A stretch of 64,000 bases of DNA, taken from Streptomyces sp. NBC_01231. GTDB taxonomy: Bacteria; Actinomycetota; Actinomycetes; Streptomycetales; Streptomycetaceae. Position 1 is the first letter of the stretch, and every line of letters begins with the position of its first letter. Positions 27,258 to 34,673 of the stretch are shown here, one piece after another. The translations under genes and the position numbers were made by a program. Location: contig CP108521.1 of assembly GCA_035999765.1 (NCBI GenBank), positions 9,300,001 through 9,364,000 of the forward strand, read 5' to 3'. The notes under the pieces are model-generated. The model saw only the letters and a program-made list of their open reading frames with translations. It did not search any database and had not been told where the DNA came from.

Positions 27258-27361
27258 GTGAGTGTCCCTTGGCGGTGCTGCCGCCAGACGGTAAGGCGGC
27301 GGTATGTGGGGGGAGTTGGGGATGAGCCCGTGCTGTGAGGTGCGGGCGGTCAGGAGACGCC

Positions 27362-27694
27362 TCAGCCGGACTGGTCGGCCTTGTCCACGATCTCCTTGAG
27401 CTGGTTCATCGCGGTCATGGCGTTGGGCCAGCCGGCGTAGAAGGCCAGATGCGTGATCGCCTCGATCAGCTCGTCCTTGGTCACGCCGTTCTCCAGCGCC
27501 TTGCCGAGGTGGAAGCCGATCTGGTCGTTGCGGTACAGAGCGGCGAGAGCCGTGACGGTGACCAGGCTGCGGTCGCGCGGGGACAGACCCGGCCGCTCCC
27601 AGATGTCGCCGAACAGGACCGTGTCGGTCACCTCTGCGAGCTTGGGGGCGAATTCCTGGATCGCCGGCGGCGCGAACTTCTTCCGTTCGGACAT
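27362..27694 (-). CDS. Carboxymuconolactone decarboxylase (AhpD-like) family protein
   Basis: A 110-residue all-helical protein of the CMD family: VTVTALAALYRNDQIGFHLG and KDELIEAITHLAFYAGWPNA are its signature. It lacks the CxxC pair of true AhpD peroxidases, so a CMD-like or unknown role fits better. The in-frame ATG at 27877 is rejected; AGGAG precedes the ATG at 27694 and the extra residues are not conserved-looking. First gene of the CMD-cupin-dehydrogenase unit, divergent from an MmyB-like regulator. Confidence 0.82.
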   Translation of the reverse strand: MSERKKFAPPAIQEFAPKLAEVTDTVLFGDIWERPGLSPRDRSLVTVTALAALYRNDQIGFHLGKALENGVTKDELIEAITHLAFYAGWPNAMTAMNQLKEIVDKADQSG

Positions 27695-27895
27695 GGGTGG
27701 TGCTCCTAGCATGTGTTCAAGGGATTCAGGCCGCCCGGCCTTCGGCCGGCGGCCGAGGTACTCACCGAAGAACGAGGTGGGCTTGGCTGACTCCCTCGTG
27801 CTCTCCGTGGGCCGGTCCTGGCCGTCCGCCTTCGACCCTGCCACCATCATGCGAGGCCGCAAAGGGGAGAATTCCATCCTGGGAACGGCTTATCC

Positions 27896-27950
27896 AGGGG
27901 AGGAATCCTTACCCCTCTCGCGAAGACCGAGCGGTGCGAGACTGGCCGTC
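27896..27950 (+). promoter_or_regulatory. GGGGA...CCCC operator and leaderless promoter of MmyB-like gene
   Basis: The dyad AGGGGAGGAATCCTTACCCC (27896-27915) is followed 16 bases after CCCCT by GGTGCGAGACT, which I read as a -10 region (GAGACT), and the ATG comes seven bases later. An additional half-site AAAGGGGAGAATTCC begins at 27861, on the side of the divergent CMD gene. The same spacing of CCCCT and GGTGCRAGRCT is found upstream of the genes at 28886 and 31092. Confidence 0.6.
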
Positions 27951-28820
27951 ATGACCAGCGACGCGCATCTGAACGAGCTGGGAGAATTCCTCAAGGCGCG
28001 GCGGGCCGAATTGAGCCCCCGCACCGTCGGCCTGCCCGACGCCGGTGGCTCTCGGCGTGTGCCCGGCCTGCGCCGGGAGGAGGTCGCCCAGCTCTCGGGG
28101 ATCAGCACCGACCGCTACACGCGGTTGGAGCAGGGACGTGCCTCCGTGCCGACGCCGGTGCTCGCGGCCCTCGTCCGCGTCCTGCACCTCGACGACGACC
28201 AGCGGGACCACCTGTTCGCGCTGGCCGCAGGAGATGAGTGCGCGCCGCGCCGCCGACCGGCGCAGAAGGTCCAGCCGCAACTGAGGCGTCTCCTGGACGA
28301 ACTGACCGCCACCCCCGCGCTCATCCTGGGTCGGCACATGGACATCCTGGCCTGGAACGCTCTGGCAGCCGCTCTGCTCACCGACTTCGAGCGGGTTCCG
28401 GAGAAGAAACGCAACTACGCCCGCCTGGCCTTCACCGACCCGGCTTTCCGGGAGCTCTACCTCGACTGGAGGACGATCGCCCGGAGCTGCGTCGCCCACC
28501 TGCGCGTGGAGGCCGCCAAGTGCCCCGGCGACCCTGGATTGGCCGCACTCGTCGGCGAGTTGTCGGTGGCCGACGCCGATTTCCGGCAGTGGTGGGCCGG
28601 CCGTCCCGTGGTCGGCCTCCGGGTCGGCACCAAGAGGCTGCGCCACCCGCTTGCCGGCGATCTCAGTCTCGACTGGGACAGCCTGACCTCCACCGCCGAC
28701 CCGCAACAGCAGCTGGTGATCATGACTCCTGAGCCAGGGACCCCGTCCCATGACGGACTGCGCTTCCTCGCGTCGTGGACCGCCGACCCGTACCAGCGGG
28801 CACGGGATGCGACAGCCTGA
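27951..28820 (+). CDS. MmyB-like XRE-family transcriptional regulator
   Basis: A 289-residue regulator: HTH in RRVPGLRREEVAQLSGISTD ... YTRLEQGR (about residues 38-75) and MmyB-type ligand-binding domain with LILGRHMDILAWNALAAALL and HPLAGDLSLDWDSL. It is a paralogue of the genes at 21703 and 28886. The ATG at 27951 is favoured because the ELGEFLKARRAEL core then sits as in the others; the longer frame upstream is noncoding. It is divergent from the CMD-cupin-dehydrogenase operon, its likely target. Confidence 0.88.
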   Translation: MTSDAHLNELGEFLKARRAELSPRTVGLPDAGGSRRVPGLRREEVAQLSGISTDRYTRLEQGRASVPTPVLAALVRVLHLDDDQRDHLFALAAGDECAPRRRPAQKVQPQLRRLLDELTATPALILGRHMDILAWNALAAALLTDFERVPEKKRNYARLAFTDPAFRELYLDWRTIARSCVAHLRVEAAKCPGDPGLAALVGELSVADADFRQWWAGRPVVGLRVGTKRLRHPLAGDLSLDWDSLTSTADPQQQLVIMTPEPGTPSHDGLRFLASWTADPYQRARDATA

Positions 28821-28829
28821 CCGAGACGA

Positions 28830-28851
28830 AGCAGGCGGCTCACGTCCTGCT
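28830..28851. terminator. Small convergent hairpin
   Basis: AGCAGG (28830-28835) pairs with CCTGCT (28846-28851) between the two convergent MmyB-like genes. The stem is only six pairs, so this is a weak candidate. Confidence 0.3.
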
Positions 28852-28885
28852 GTCGGCTGCGCCGCCGGGAACGGCTGGAGGAGGC

Positions 28886-29755
28886 CTACGCGACGGTGTC
28901 GGATGCCGTCCGCTTCTGTTCCGCGGCCCAGGAGGCCAGGAGGCGCAGTCCGTCGTGGGACGGGGAGCCGGGTTCGGCGTTCCAGACGATGATGTGCTGG
29001 TCGGGGTCCGTGCCACACGTGAGCGTGTTCCAGTCGAGGGTCAGCTCGCCCACCACCGGGTGACGAAGCTTCTTGACGCCCTTGCCCCGCATCGCGACGT
29101 CATGCTCGGTCCACCACTCCCGGAACTGTGCGTCGCGGGCGGAGAGCTCGTCGACCAGAGCGGTGAGGCGCTGGTCGCCGGGGTAGCGTGCGCTCTCCAT
29201 GCGCAGCTGGGCGATGGCGAGCCGGGTGACCTCTTCCCAGTCGGCGTACAGCTCGCGCATCCAGGGTTCGGTGAACAGCAGCCGGACGAACACGCGCTCC
29301 TGCTCCGGGTAGGACCCGAAATCGGTCCACAGGGCGGCGGCGAGCTGGTTCCAGCCCAGGATGTCGGTGCGTCGGCCGATGACGAAGGCCGGGGAGGCGG
29401 TGAGATCGTCCAGCATGCGCCGCAGCTGCGTATCCACCTGCTGGCGACCGCCTGACGTGGGCGGGCGTGTCCTCTCCTTGGCCGCGAGCTCGAAGAGGTA
29501 GGTGCGCTGGTCCTCGTTCAGGCGGAGAACCTGGGCGATCTCGTTCAGGAGGGGAGCCGACGCCTGCAGACGGCCCTGCTCGATACGCGTGTAGTACTCG
29601 GTGCTGATCGCGGCGAGAAGAGCCACTTCCTCACGGCGCAGACCGCTCACACGCCGCCGTTGCCCGCCGCGGAGTCCGACCTCGGAGGGACTGAGCTCGG
29701 CACGGCGGGCCTTGAGGAACTCACCCAGCTCGTTCAGATGGGGGCTGCGGTTCAT
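28886..29755 (-). CDS. MmyB-like XRE-family transcriptional regulator
   Basis: A 289-residue third paralogue: HTH RRVSGLRREEVALLAAISTE ... YYTRIEQGR, then the ligand-binding domain FVIGRRTDILGWNQLAAAL and HPVVGELTLDWNTL. It lies downstream of, and on the same strand as, the DJ-1/NTF2/quinone-reductase operon. Its promoter shares a stretch of about 45 bases of clear similarity with the promoter of that operon (elements AGCCTTGCAC, GCGCTGTGAGGGGGA and CCTGCCTAC on the plus strand), so both are likely controlled together. The putative -10 AAGGCT ends seven bases before the ATG, so the message may be leaderless. Confidence 0.88.
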   Translation of the reverse strand: MNRSPHLNELGEFLKARRAELSPSEVGLRGGQRRRVSGLRREEVALLAAISTEYYTRIEQGRLQASAPLLNEIAQVLRLNEDQRTYLFELAAKERTRPPTSGGRQQVDTQLRRMLDDLTASPAFVIGRRTDILGWNQLAAALWTDFGSYPEQERVFVRLLFTEPWMRELYADWEEVTRLAIAQLRMESARYPGDQRLTALVDELSARDAQFREWWTEHDVAMRGKGVKKLRHPVVGELTLDWNTLTCGTDPDQHIIVWNAEPGSPSHDGLRLLASWAAEQKRTASDTVA

Positions 29756-29762
29756 GATCTCC

Positions 29763-29810
29763 AGCCTTGCACAGAATCCCGGCGCTGTGAGGGGGAGGGA
29801 TCCTGCCTAC
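29763..29810 (-). promoter_or_regulatory. Promoter/operator of MmyB-like gene, shared with quinone-reductase operon
   Basis: Plus-strand blocks AGCCTTGCAC (29763-29772), GCGCTGTGAGGGGGA (29782-29796) and CCTGCCTAC (29802-29810) recur in the same order at 31734-31787. On the minus strand this reads CCCCCT, 16 bases, then TGTGCAAGGCT with AAGGCT as a possible -10. Confidence 0.6.
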
Positions 29811-29927
29811 GTTGGCTTGGCTGATGTACGAAAATGGTACCGGTCCCGACCCGTACGACGGCAGGCGGAAGAGGACTCGGCGGCCGGAGTGCGTACCGGG
29901 CCGCCGAGAGAGCGCACAGGACCGGTG

Positions 29928-30626
29928 TCAGCTCAGTGCCCTCAGTACTTCCTGGGCCAGCGGGACCGCCGAGCCCGGGTTCTGGCCGGTGTACAGGGTG
30001 CGGTCGGTCTCGACGTGCGGGGCGAACGGCTCTGTCTCGCGGTAGTCGGCCCCGAGTTCGCCCACGAGGCGGTCCTGCAGCAGCCACTTCGCGCGGTCCG
30101 CGAGGCCGTTCAGCTTCTCCTCGGCGTTGGAGAGGCCGGTCAGACGGTAGCCGGCGAACGGGGACGTCCCGTCGGGGCCGATGGTGGCCAGCAACGCCGC
30201 GGGGCCGTGGCACACCAGGGACACCGGCTTGCCCGAAGCGAGCCACTCGGTGAGCAGCCTGCCGGACTCCGCGTTGTCCGGCAGGTCCTCCATCGGGCCC
30301 CAGCCGCCGGGGTAGAACACGGCCACGTAGTCGTCGATGTCCACGTCCTCGATGCGCAGCGGCTGCGCCAGCTCGGTCGCCTCGCGCAGGGCGGTGCGCA
30401 TGCGCTGCGCGCCTTCCTCGCCGCCGTTGAAGTCCGCGGTGAGGCTGAGCGCATCCGCTGTGGGCGGTACACCGCCGGGTGTCGCCGCCGCGATCTCGTA
30501 TCCGGCCTCCTTGAAGACCTGGTACGGGCCGATTGCTTCCTCGGCCCAGAAACCGGCCGGCTGCCGGGTTCCGTCGGCCAGCGTCCAGTGGTCGGCCGCT
30601 GTGATCACGAAGAGGATCTTCGCCAT
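29928..30626 (-). CDS. DJ-1/PfpI family protein (class I glutamine amidotransferase-like)
   Basis: A 232-residue protein with the nucleophile elbow SLVCHGPAAL (Cys139, His140) and the paired acidic residue in FWAEEAIGPY near residue 30. This group includes glyoxalase-III and Hsp31-type proteins that remove methylglyoxal and other electrophiles. AGGAG precedes the ATG. It is the third gene of the flavodoxin, NTF2-like, DJ-1 operon, consistent with a reactive-carbonyl or quinone stress role. Confidence 0.87.
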   Translation of the reverse strand: MAKILFVITAADHWTLADGTRQPAGFWAEEAIGPYQVFKEAGYEIAAATPGGVPPTADALSLTADFNGGEEGAQRMRTALREATELAQPLRIEDVDIDDYVAVFYPGGWGPMEDLPDNAESGRLLTEWLASGKPVSLVCHGPAALLATIGPDGTSPFAGYRLTGLSNAEEKLNGLADRAKWLLQDRLVGELGADYRETEPFAPHVETDRTLYTGQNPGSAVPLAQEVLRALS

Positions 30627-30650
30627 GGGGTGGTCTCCTAGTCGGGGGTC

Positions 30651-31043
30651 TCAGCCCTTGAGGGCTTCCTGGAGGACGTGGCTGTCGGCGGCCTGCCGCA
30701 TGCTGACGGCCTTGCCGTCACGGACGGTCCACAGGTGGATGAACCGGACGTCGGCCTTGTTCCCGGTCTTCGTCTCGGCGTGGTAGTGCCCGTACACGAA
30801 GACGTGGCTGCCGTCGTCCGCGTAGAACTCCTCGGGCACCGCGCCGAACGACTCGTAGTTCGGCATCGTCTTGCCGAAGAAGTCCTTCGCCACGCTGTCC
30901 CAGCCGTGGTAGACGCCGCTGTTCGGAAAGCCCGGGGTGATGTCCCAGACGAAGTCCGGGGCCATGACCTCGCTGGTGACCTCGGGCGCCATTCGGGATT
31001 CATAGACCCGGCGGATGAGGGCGAGGTTCGGGGAGTCGGACAT
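30651..31043 (-). CDS. SnoaL-like / NTF2-fold protein
   Basis: A 130-residue cone-shaped NTF2-like protein: PNLALIRRVYESRMAPEVTS, then FVWDITPGFPNSGVYHGWDSV and a C-terminal FIHLWTVRDGKAVSMRQAAD. Members isomerise, hydrolyse or merely bind small hydrophobic molecules. It has an AAGGAG ribosome site and sits between the quinone reductase and DJ-1 genes with short gaps (48 and 24 bases). Function not assigned. Confidence 0.82.
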   Translation of the reverse strand: MSDSPNLALIRRVYESRMAPEVTSEVMAPDFVWDITPGFPNSGVYHGWDSVAKDFFGKTMPNYESFGAVPEEFYADDGSHVFVYGHYHAETKTGNKADVRFIHLWTVRDGKAVSMRQAADSHVLQEALKG

Positions 31044-31091
31044 GGATGCTCCTTGCGGGGGCGATCGGATAAGGGAAAGAGAGACCTGTGA

Positions 31092-31691
31092 TCAGGCGGC
31101 GAGGGCGGCGCGCCCGGCGCGGAAGACCGCGGCCTGGCGCGCGACACGCGCACCCAGGTGCTCCGCGGTGGCGATGTCCGACGTGTGGACCGCTTCCGGA
31201 CCGGCGTCCGTCGGGCTCTGGGCGCCGGCACCCATGAAGAAGCCCAGGCGGTTGATGTCGTCCTCGCTGCCCTTGGTGGAATCCCAGCCCGGCTGCAGAC
31301 CCAGGCTGATCCAGTGCATGCCGTGCTGGGCGGCCATCGTGGTGAAGTAGCCCAGGGTGGATGACTTGTCGCCGCTCTTGGCACCGGAGTTGGTGAAGCC
31401 CGCGGCGAGCTTGTCCACCCAGGTTTGGGAGTACCAGCGCTTGGTGCTGGCCTGGGCGAACGTGTGGAAGGCCGCGGAGGCGGTGCCCATGTACGTGGGG
31501 GCACCGAAGATGATCGCGTCCGCGGCGTCCAGTTGCGCCCACTGCTCGTCGGTGATGGTGTCCACGGAGATCGAGACGACCTCGGCGCCGGCTCCCGCCG
31601 CGCCACGCGCCACGGCCTCGGCGACGACGGCCGTGTGGCCGTAGCCCGAATGAAAGGCAACGGCGACTGTGGGGCGGTCGGAAGGGGACAT
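31092..31691 (-). CDS. Flavodoxin-fold NAD(P)H:quinone oxidoreductase (WrbA-like)
   Basis: A 199-residue flavoprotein. The FMN phosphate loop is FHSGYGHTAVVAEAV, with GAPTYMGTASAAFHTFA and the SLGLQPGWDS segment typical of WrbA-like quinone reductases. It would reduce quinones by two electrons and avoid semiquinones. GAGGAG precedes the ATG. It is the first gene of the operon and its promoter carries the best copy of the GGGGAA...TTCCCC element. Confidence 0.87.
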   Translation of the reverse strand: MSPSDRPTVAVAFHSGYGHTAVVAEAVARGAAGAGAEVVSISVDTITDEQWAQLDAADAIIFGAPTYMGTASAAFHTFAQASTKRWYSQTWVDKLAAGFTNSGAKSGDKSSTLGYFTTMAAQHGMHWISLGLQPGWDSTKGSEDDINRLGFFMGAGAQSPTDAGPEAVHTSDIATAEHLGARVARQAAVFRAGRAALAA

Positions 31692-31733
31692 GGTGATCGG
31701 GCTCCTCGAATGTATTTGCTCAGTTCGTGACCA

Positions 31734-31787
31734 AGCCTTGCACCGGAAGAGCGCGCTGTGAGGGGGAAGAAATTTTCCCCTGCCTAC
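31734..31787 (-). promoter_or_regulatory. Operator/promoter of quinone-reductase operon
   Basis: A 24-base element at 31758-31781 has the core GGGGAA, six bases, TTCCCC. It differs from the element at 32953-32976 by one base. On the coding strand CCCCCT is followed after 16 bases by GGTGCAAGGCT, a -10-like block shared with the MmyB-like genes. Confidence 0.7.
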
Positions 31788-31954
31788 CGTTCAACCCGTA
31801 GGCCACCCTGGTTCCGGCCGGGGCACGTCGCCACCTGGGCGCCACGGCCGCCCGGACGAGGTCATCGCTTTGATTCCTGAGTCTGGACGGATGACCTCTG
31901 ACCGTGCCGGAGCAGTGCCCGGCTCAGTGGTTGTGGTCCCAGGTTTCGGCGGCA

Positions 31955-32866
31955 CTAAAGGACGGCAAAGAACTCCACCATCTTGGTGATCGCTTGATCC
32001 ACGTACTCGGGCACGTCGTACATCGCGATATGAGTCGCACCGTCGACGATGAACAACTCCTTCGGCCCTTTGGAAAGATCGTAGGCCTGGTCGCTGAACA
32101 CCTTTGTGTCCGCCCTGCTCCCTGCGATGAGGAGCATAGGTTGGGTCAGCAATTCTGGAATTTGGTCGAACGCCGAGAAGGCGAACATCTTGTCCATGCT
32201 GGTCAGCAGGAAGCGGCCCTTGGAGTTGGGATGTTGACCTCGGGGCGTCCTGTAGTAGTCGTATCCTTCGCGCAGGAGGTCCGGTGTGTTTTCGTCGATC
32301 TCCTCCAGAGTTTCCGGGACAAACGGGGCGTAGAGAGGTGCGTCTCCTCTCGCTTCCGCCGTGCGCTGCTTGGCAACCATTTCCAGCGTTCCGATCTGCT
32401 CGGCCACCGGGGACATATGCCCCAGAAATCCTCTGGAACCTTCGCCCATGGGAGCTGCGCTGACGGTGGCTACTGCCTGGAAGCGACGTTCGGTCTGTGC
32501 CGCGCTGATTGCATAGCCGCCCCCGGCGCAAATGCCGAAGACTCCCATTCGTTCGGAGTCGACGAACGGGAGAGTGGTAAGAAAGTCGGCTGCGCAGCGG
32601 GCGTCTTCCACCCTGGTTGTCGGGTCTTCCAAGAGGCGAGGTTCGCCGCCGCTCTCTCCCTGGTACGAGGAGTCATATACCAGGGTGACAAATCCCTGCG
32701 CAGCGAGCCTCTTGGCGTAGGCTCCGATGGTCTGTTCCTTTACTCCTCCAGCCGGATGAACGCCGACGAGAGCCGGAAATTTCCCGTCTTCTCTGAAGTC
32801 GTCCGGCAGGTGAAGGTGCCCCGCAATTTCCACTGCCTTGTTCCTGAAGGAAACAGTTTTGACCAT
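31955..32866 (-). CDS. Alpha/beta hydrolase, dienelactone-hydrolase-like with Cys nucleophile
   Basis: A 303-residue alpha/beta hydrolase. The oxyanion region is VGVHPAGG and the nucleophile elbow is GICAGGGY (Cys113 in place of Ser, as in dienelactone hydrolases). The acid and base are likely the Asp in GSRADTKVF and the His in DGATHIAMYD. Base composition is clearly less GC-rich than its neighbours, with many A/T third positions, suggesting recent transfer. Its promoter carries an operator almost identical to that of the quinone-reductase operon downstream, so it joined or came with that regulon. Confidence 0.83.
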   Translation of the reverse strand: MVKTVSFRNKAVEIAGHLHLPDDFREDGKFPALVGVHPAGGVKEQTIGAYAKRLAAQGFVTLVYDSSYQGESGGEPRLLEDPTTRVEDARCAADFLTTLPFVDSERMGVFGICAGGGYAISAAQTERRFQAVATVSAAPMGEGSRGFLGHMSPVAEQIGTLEMVAKQRTAEARGDAPLYAPFVPETLEEIDENTPDLLREGYDYYRTPRGQHPNSKGRFLLTSMDKMFAFSAFDQIPELLTQPMLLIAGSRADTKVFSDQAYDLSKGPKELFIVDGATHIAMYDVPEYVDQAITKMVEFFAVL

Positions 32867-32952
32867 GGTTCCTGCCCTTTTCTCGGCCTTGGCCCGCCGT
32901 CGGGCGGTCCTTCCGTCATGATTCGCCGGAGCCGAGAAGATGTCTACTCATG

Positions 32953-32976
32953 GTGAGGGGGAAGAAACTTTCCCCT
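32953..32976 (-). promoter_or_regulatory. Operator upstream of the Cys-type hydrolase
   Basis: This 24-base element (GTGAGGGGGAAGAAAC, then TTTCCCCT) matches 31758-31781 at 23 of 24 positions. It lies 87 bases before the hydrolase ATG; a TTGACA on the minus strand is at 32985-32980. Confidence 0.65.
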
Positions 32977-33081
32977 GGATGTCAATTTCGGGGTAAGGGA
33001 GTCGCCCCTGGAAGGGAGGCGCGGCCGCTCGTAGAGAATTGCCAAGGGCCTCGATCATGGCGAGGGGCCCCGACGCCCGGC

Positions 33082-33747
33082 TCATCCCTCAGGCGCGTTC
33101 CACAGCTCGCTGAGTTCCGCCCAGTGCGGGGCCGGGCCCTGTAGACCAGTGGGGGCGTCGACGGCCGAGGTGCGCAACCCGGCGAGCACCAGGTCCAGGT
33201 AGCGCAGGTGGAGCTCGGCGGCACGTTCACCGGTGACGGGGATCCGTGCGCTGAGGTGTTCGAGCAGTAACGGGATGTCCGCGGAGGTGAAGTCGGCACG
33301 CAGCACCCCGGCCCGGTGTGCGCCTCCCACCAGGTCGTCGAGGACGGCCTGGAGCCGGGCGGCGGCGGCCGTGACCTCGTCCGTGGCCGGTAGCCGGCCG
33401 CCGACCAGGGGGAGGAGCGGACCGCCCGCCCCCTGGGCCGACAGCGCGTCCCGCAGGAAGCGGGCGAAGGCCGACCAGGGGTCGGGCTCCTCGGCGAGAG
33501 CCGTGCGTGCCTGGGTGACGAGCTGTTCCATCCCCACGATCCGCATCCGCTGAGCCAGCAGCTCCTTGCTGGGGTAGCGGCGGTACAGACTGCCCATGCC
33601 GATTCCGGCTCGGCGGGCGATCTCCGAGACGGGGGCGTCCCAGCCGCGCTCGGCGAAGACCTCGCGCGCGGCCTGTATGAGGCGGGCGTCGTTGCGGTCC
33701 GCCTCCCGTCGGCGGCCGCGTGGCCTACCCGTGTGCGTGTCACTCAT
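33082..33747 (-). CDS. TetR-family transcriptional regulator
   Basis: A 221-residue TetR regulator. The HTH reads RLIQAAREVFAERGWDAPVS then EIARRAGIGMGSLYRRYPSKE; the C-terminal part is a divergent helical ligand domain. The longer frame from 33864 overlaps the upstream SDR gene, so the ATG at 33747 is used. It is 16 bases downstream of the SDR on the same strand and probably represses that operon through the palindrome at 34574. Confidence 0.87.
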   Translation of the reverse strand: MSDTHTGRPRGRRREADRNDARLIQAAREVFAERGWDAPVSEIARRAGIGMGSLYRRYPSKELLAQRMRIVGMEQLVTQARTALAEEPDPWSAFARFLRDALSAQGAGGPLLPLVGGRLPATDEVTAAAARLQAVLDDLVGGAHRAGVLRADFTSADIPLLLEHLSARIPVTGERAAELHLRYLDLVLAGLRTSAVDAPTGLQGPAPHWAELSELWNAPEG

Positions 33748-33763
33748 GGCGAAGCATTCTTCC

Positions 33764-34522
33764 CTACATGCGTGCCACGCCGAGCCCACCGTCCACGGTG
33801 AGAATCTGGCCGGTGACGAACCCTGCCTCCTCCCCGGCCAGCATCGCGATCGCCCGGGCGACATCCTCCGGTTCCGCGACCCGCCCCAGCGGGGTGTTCT
33901 CCGCCAAGCGCCGCTGGATCTCCTGCGGTACCCCGGCGCTGCCCTCGGTGCGGACGAAGCCCGGTGCCACGACGTTGACGTTGATGCCGAGCGGACCGGC
34001 CTCGTGGGCGACGAAGCGGGCGAAGGTGTTCAGGGCGGCCTTGGCGGTGCCATGGTGAGCCATGCCCGGGACGGACGGACCGTCGGCCACGGCGCTGGAG
34101 ACGTACACGATCCGGCCCTGCCCCTGGGCGCCCATGATCGCCAGCGCCTGCTGGGTCAGGGTGTAGACGGAGGCCAGTTCGCCCGTCAGCTTCGTGTGGA
34201 AGTCGTCCCAGGGGAGAGTCTGGATCGGTGTGGGGGTGAACTGGGGGGCGGCGTTGCAGACCAGGACGTCGAGGCGCCCCTCGACTGCGGTGCGCCGCAG
34301 CAGCTCGACCGCCTGCGCGGGGTCGCGTACGTCGCCCTGCAGGGCGAAGGCCTCGCCGCCGTCCGCTTCGATGTCCTCGACCACCCGCTCGGCCGATTTA
34401 CGGTCCGAGAAGTAGTTGACGGTCACGCGGTATCCACGAGCCGCGAGCTCCCGCGAGGTGGCCGCGCCTATTCCCCTGCCGCCGCCGGTCACCAGAGCCG
34501 TCGGCCTGGGTGTCGCGTTCAT
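33764..34522 (-). CDS. SDR-family oxidoreductase with His in place of catalytic Tyr
   Basis: A 252-residue FabG-like SDR: TGGGRGIGA glycine motif at 12-20, CNAA at 89-92, VYVSS with Ser143, and the C-terminal GQILTVDGG. At the YxxxK position the sequence is HGTAK (His157, Lys161), confirmed on the DNA. The usual tyrosine is therefore missing, which may mean altered chemistry or loss of activity. GGAGG precedes the ATG. It is co-transcribed with a TetR regulator. Confidence 0.85.
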   Translation of the reverse strand: MNATPRPTALVTGGGRGIGAATSRELAARGYRVTVNYFSDRKSAERVVEDIEADGGEAFALQGDVRDPAQAVELLRRTAVEGRLDVLVCNAAPQFTPTPIQTLPWDDFHTKLTGELASVYTLTQQALAIMGAQGQGRIVYVSSAVADGPSVPGMAHHGTAKAALNTFARFVAHEAGPLGINVNVVAPGFVRTEGSAGVPQEIQRRLAENTPLGRVAEPEDVARAIAMLAGEEAGFVTGQILTVDGGLGVARM

Positions 34523-34573
34523 TTGTCCTCCGTGCCCGCCGGAACGATGTGTACTACACCGAATTTATCGGAG

Positions 34574-34585
34574 CGGAGCGCTCCG
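34574..34585 (-). promoter_or_regulatory. Candidate TetR operator CGGAGCGCTCCG
   Basis: A perfect 12-bp palindrome lies 52 bases upstream of the SDR-TetR operon, next to the A/T-rich GATAAATT on the minus strand that could be the -10. Position and symmetry fit autoregulation by the TetR protein. Confidence 0.5.
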
Positions 34586-34673
34586 TTCAAATCCGCCCCG
34601 CCGACCGCCCGGGACATGGGCGCTGTCCCAGGTCGCAGACGGTCGCAGGCGGCCGGAGGCGGACACCGACGGC

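Noticed and set aside
33748..33864. N-terminal extension of the TetR gene at 33082
   Set aside because: The added residues overlap the upstream SDR coding region, lack TetR similarity, and the ATG at 33747 places the HTH normally.
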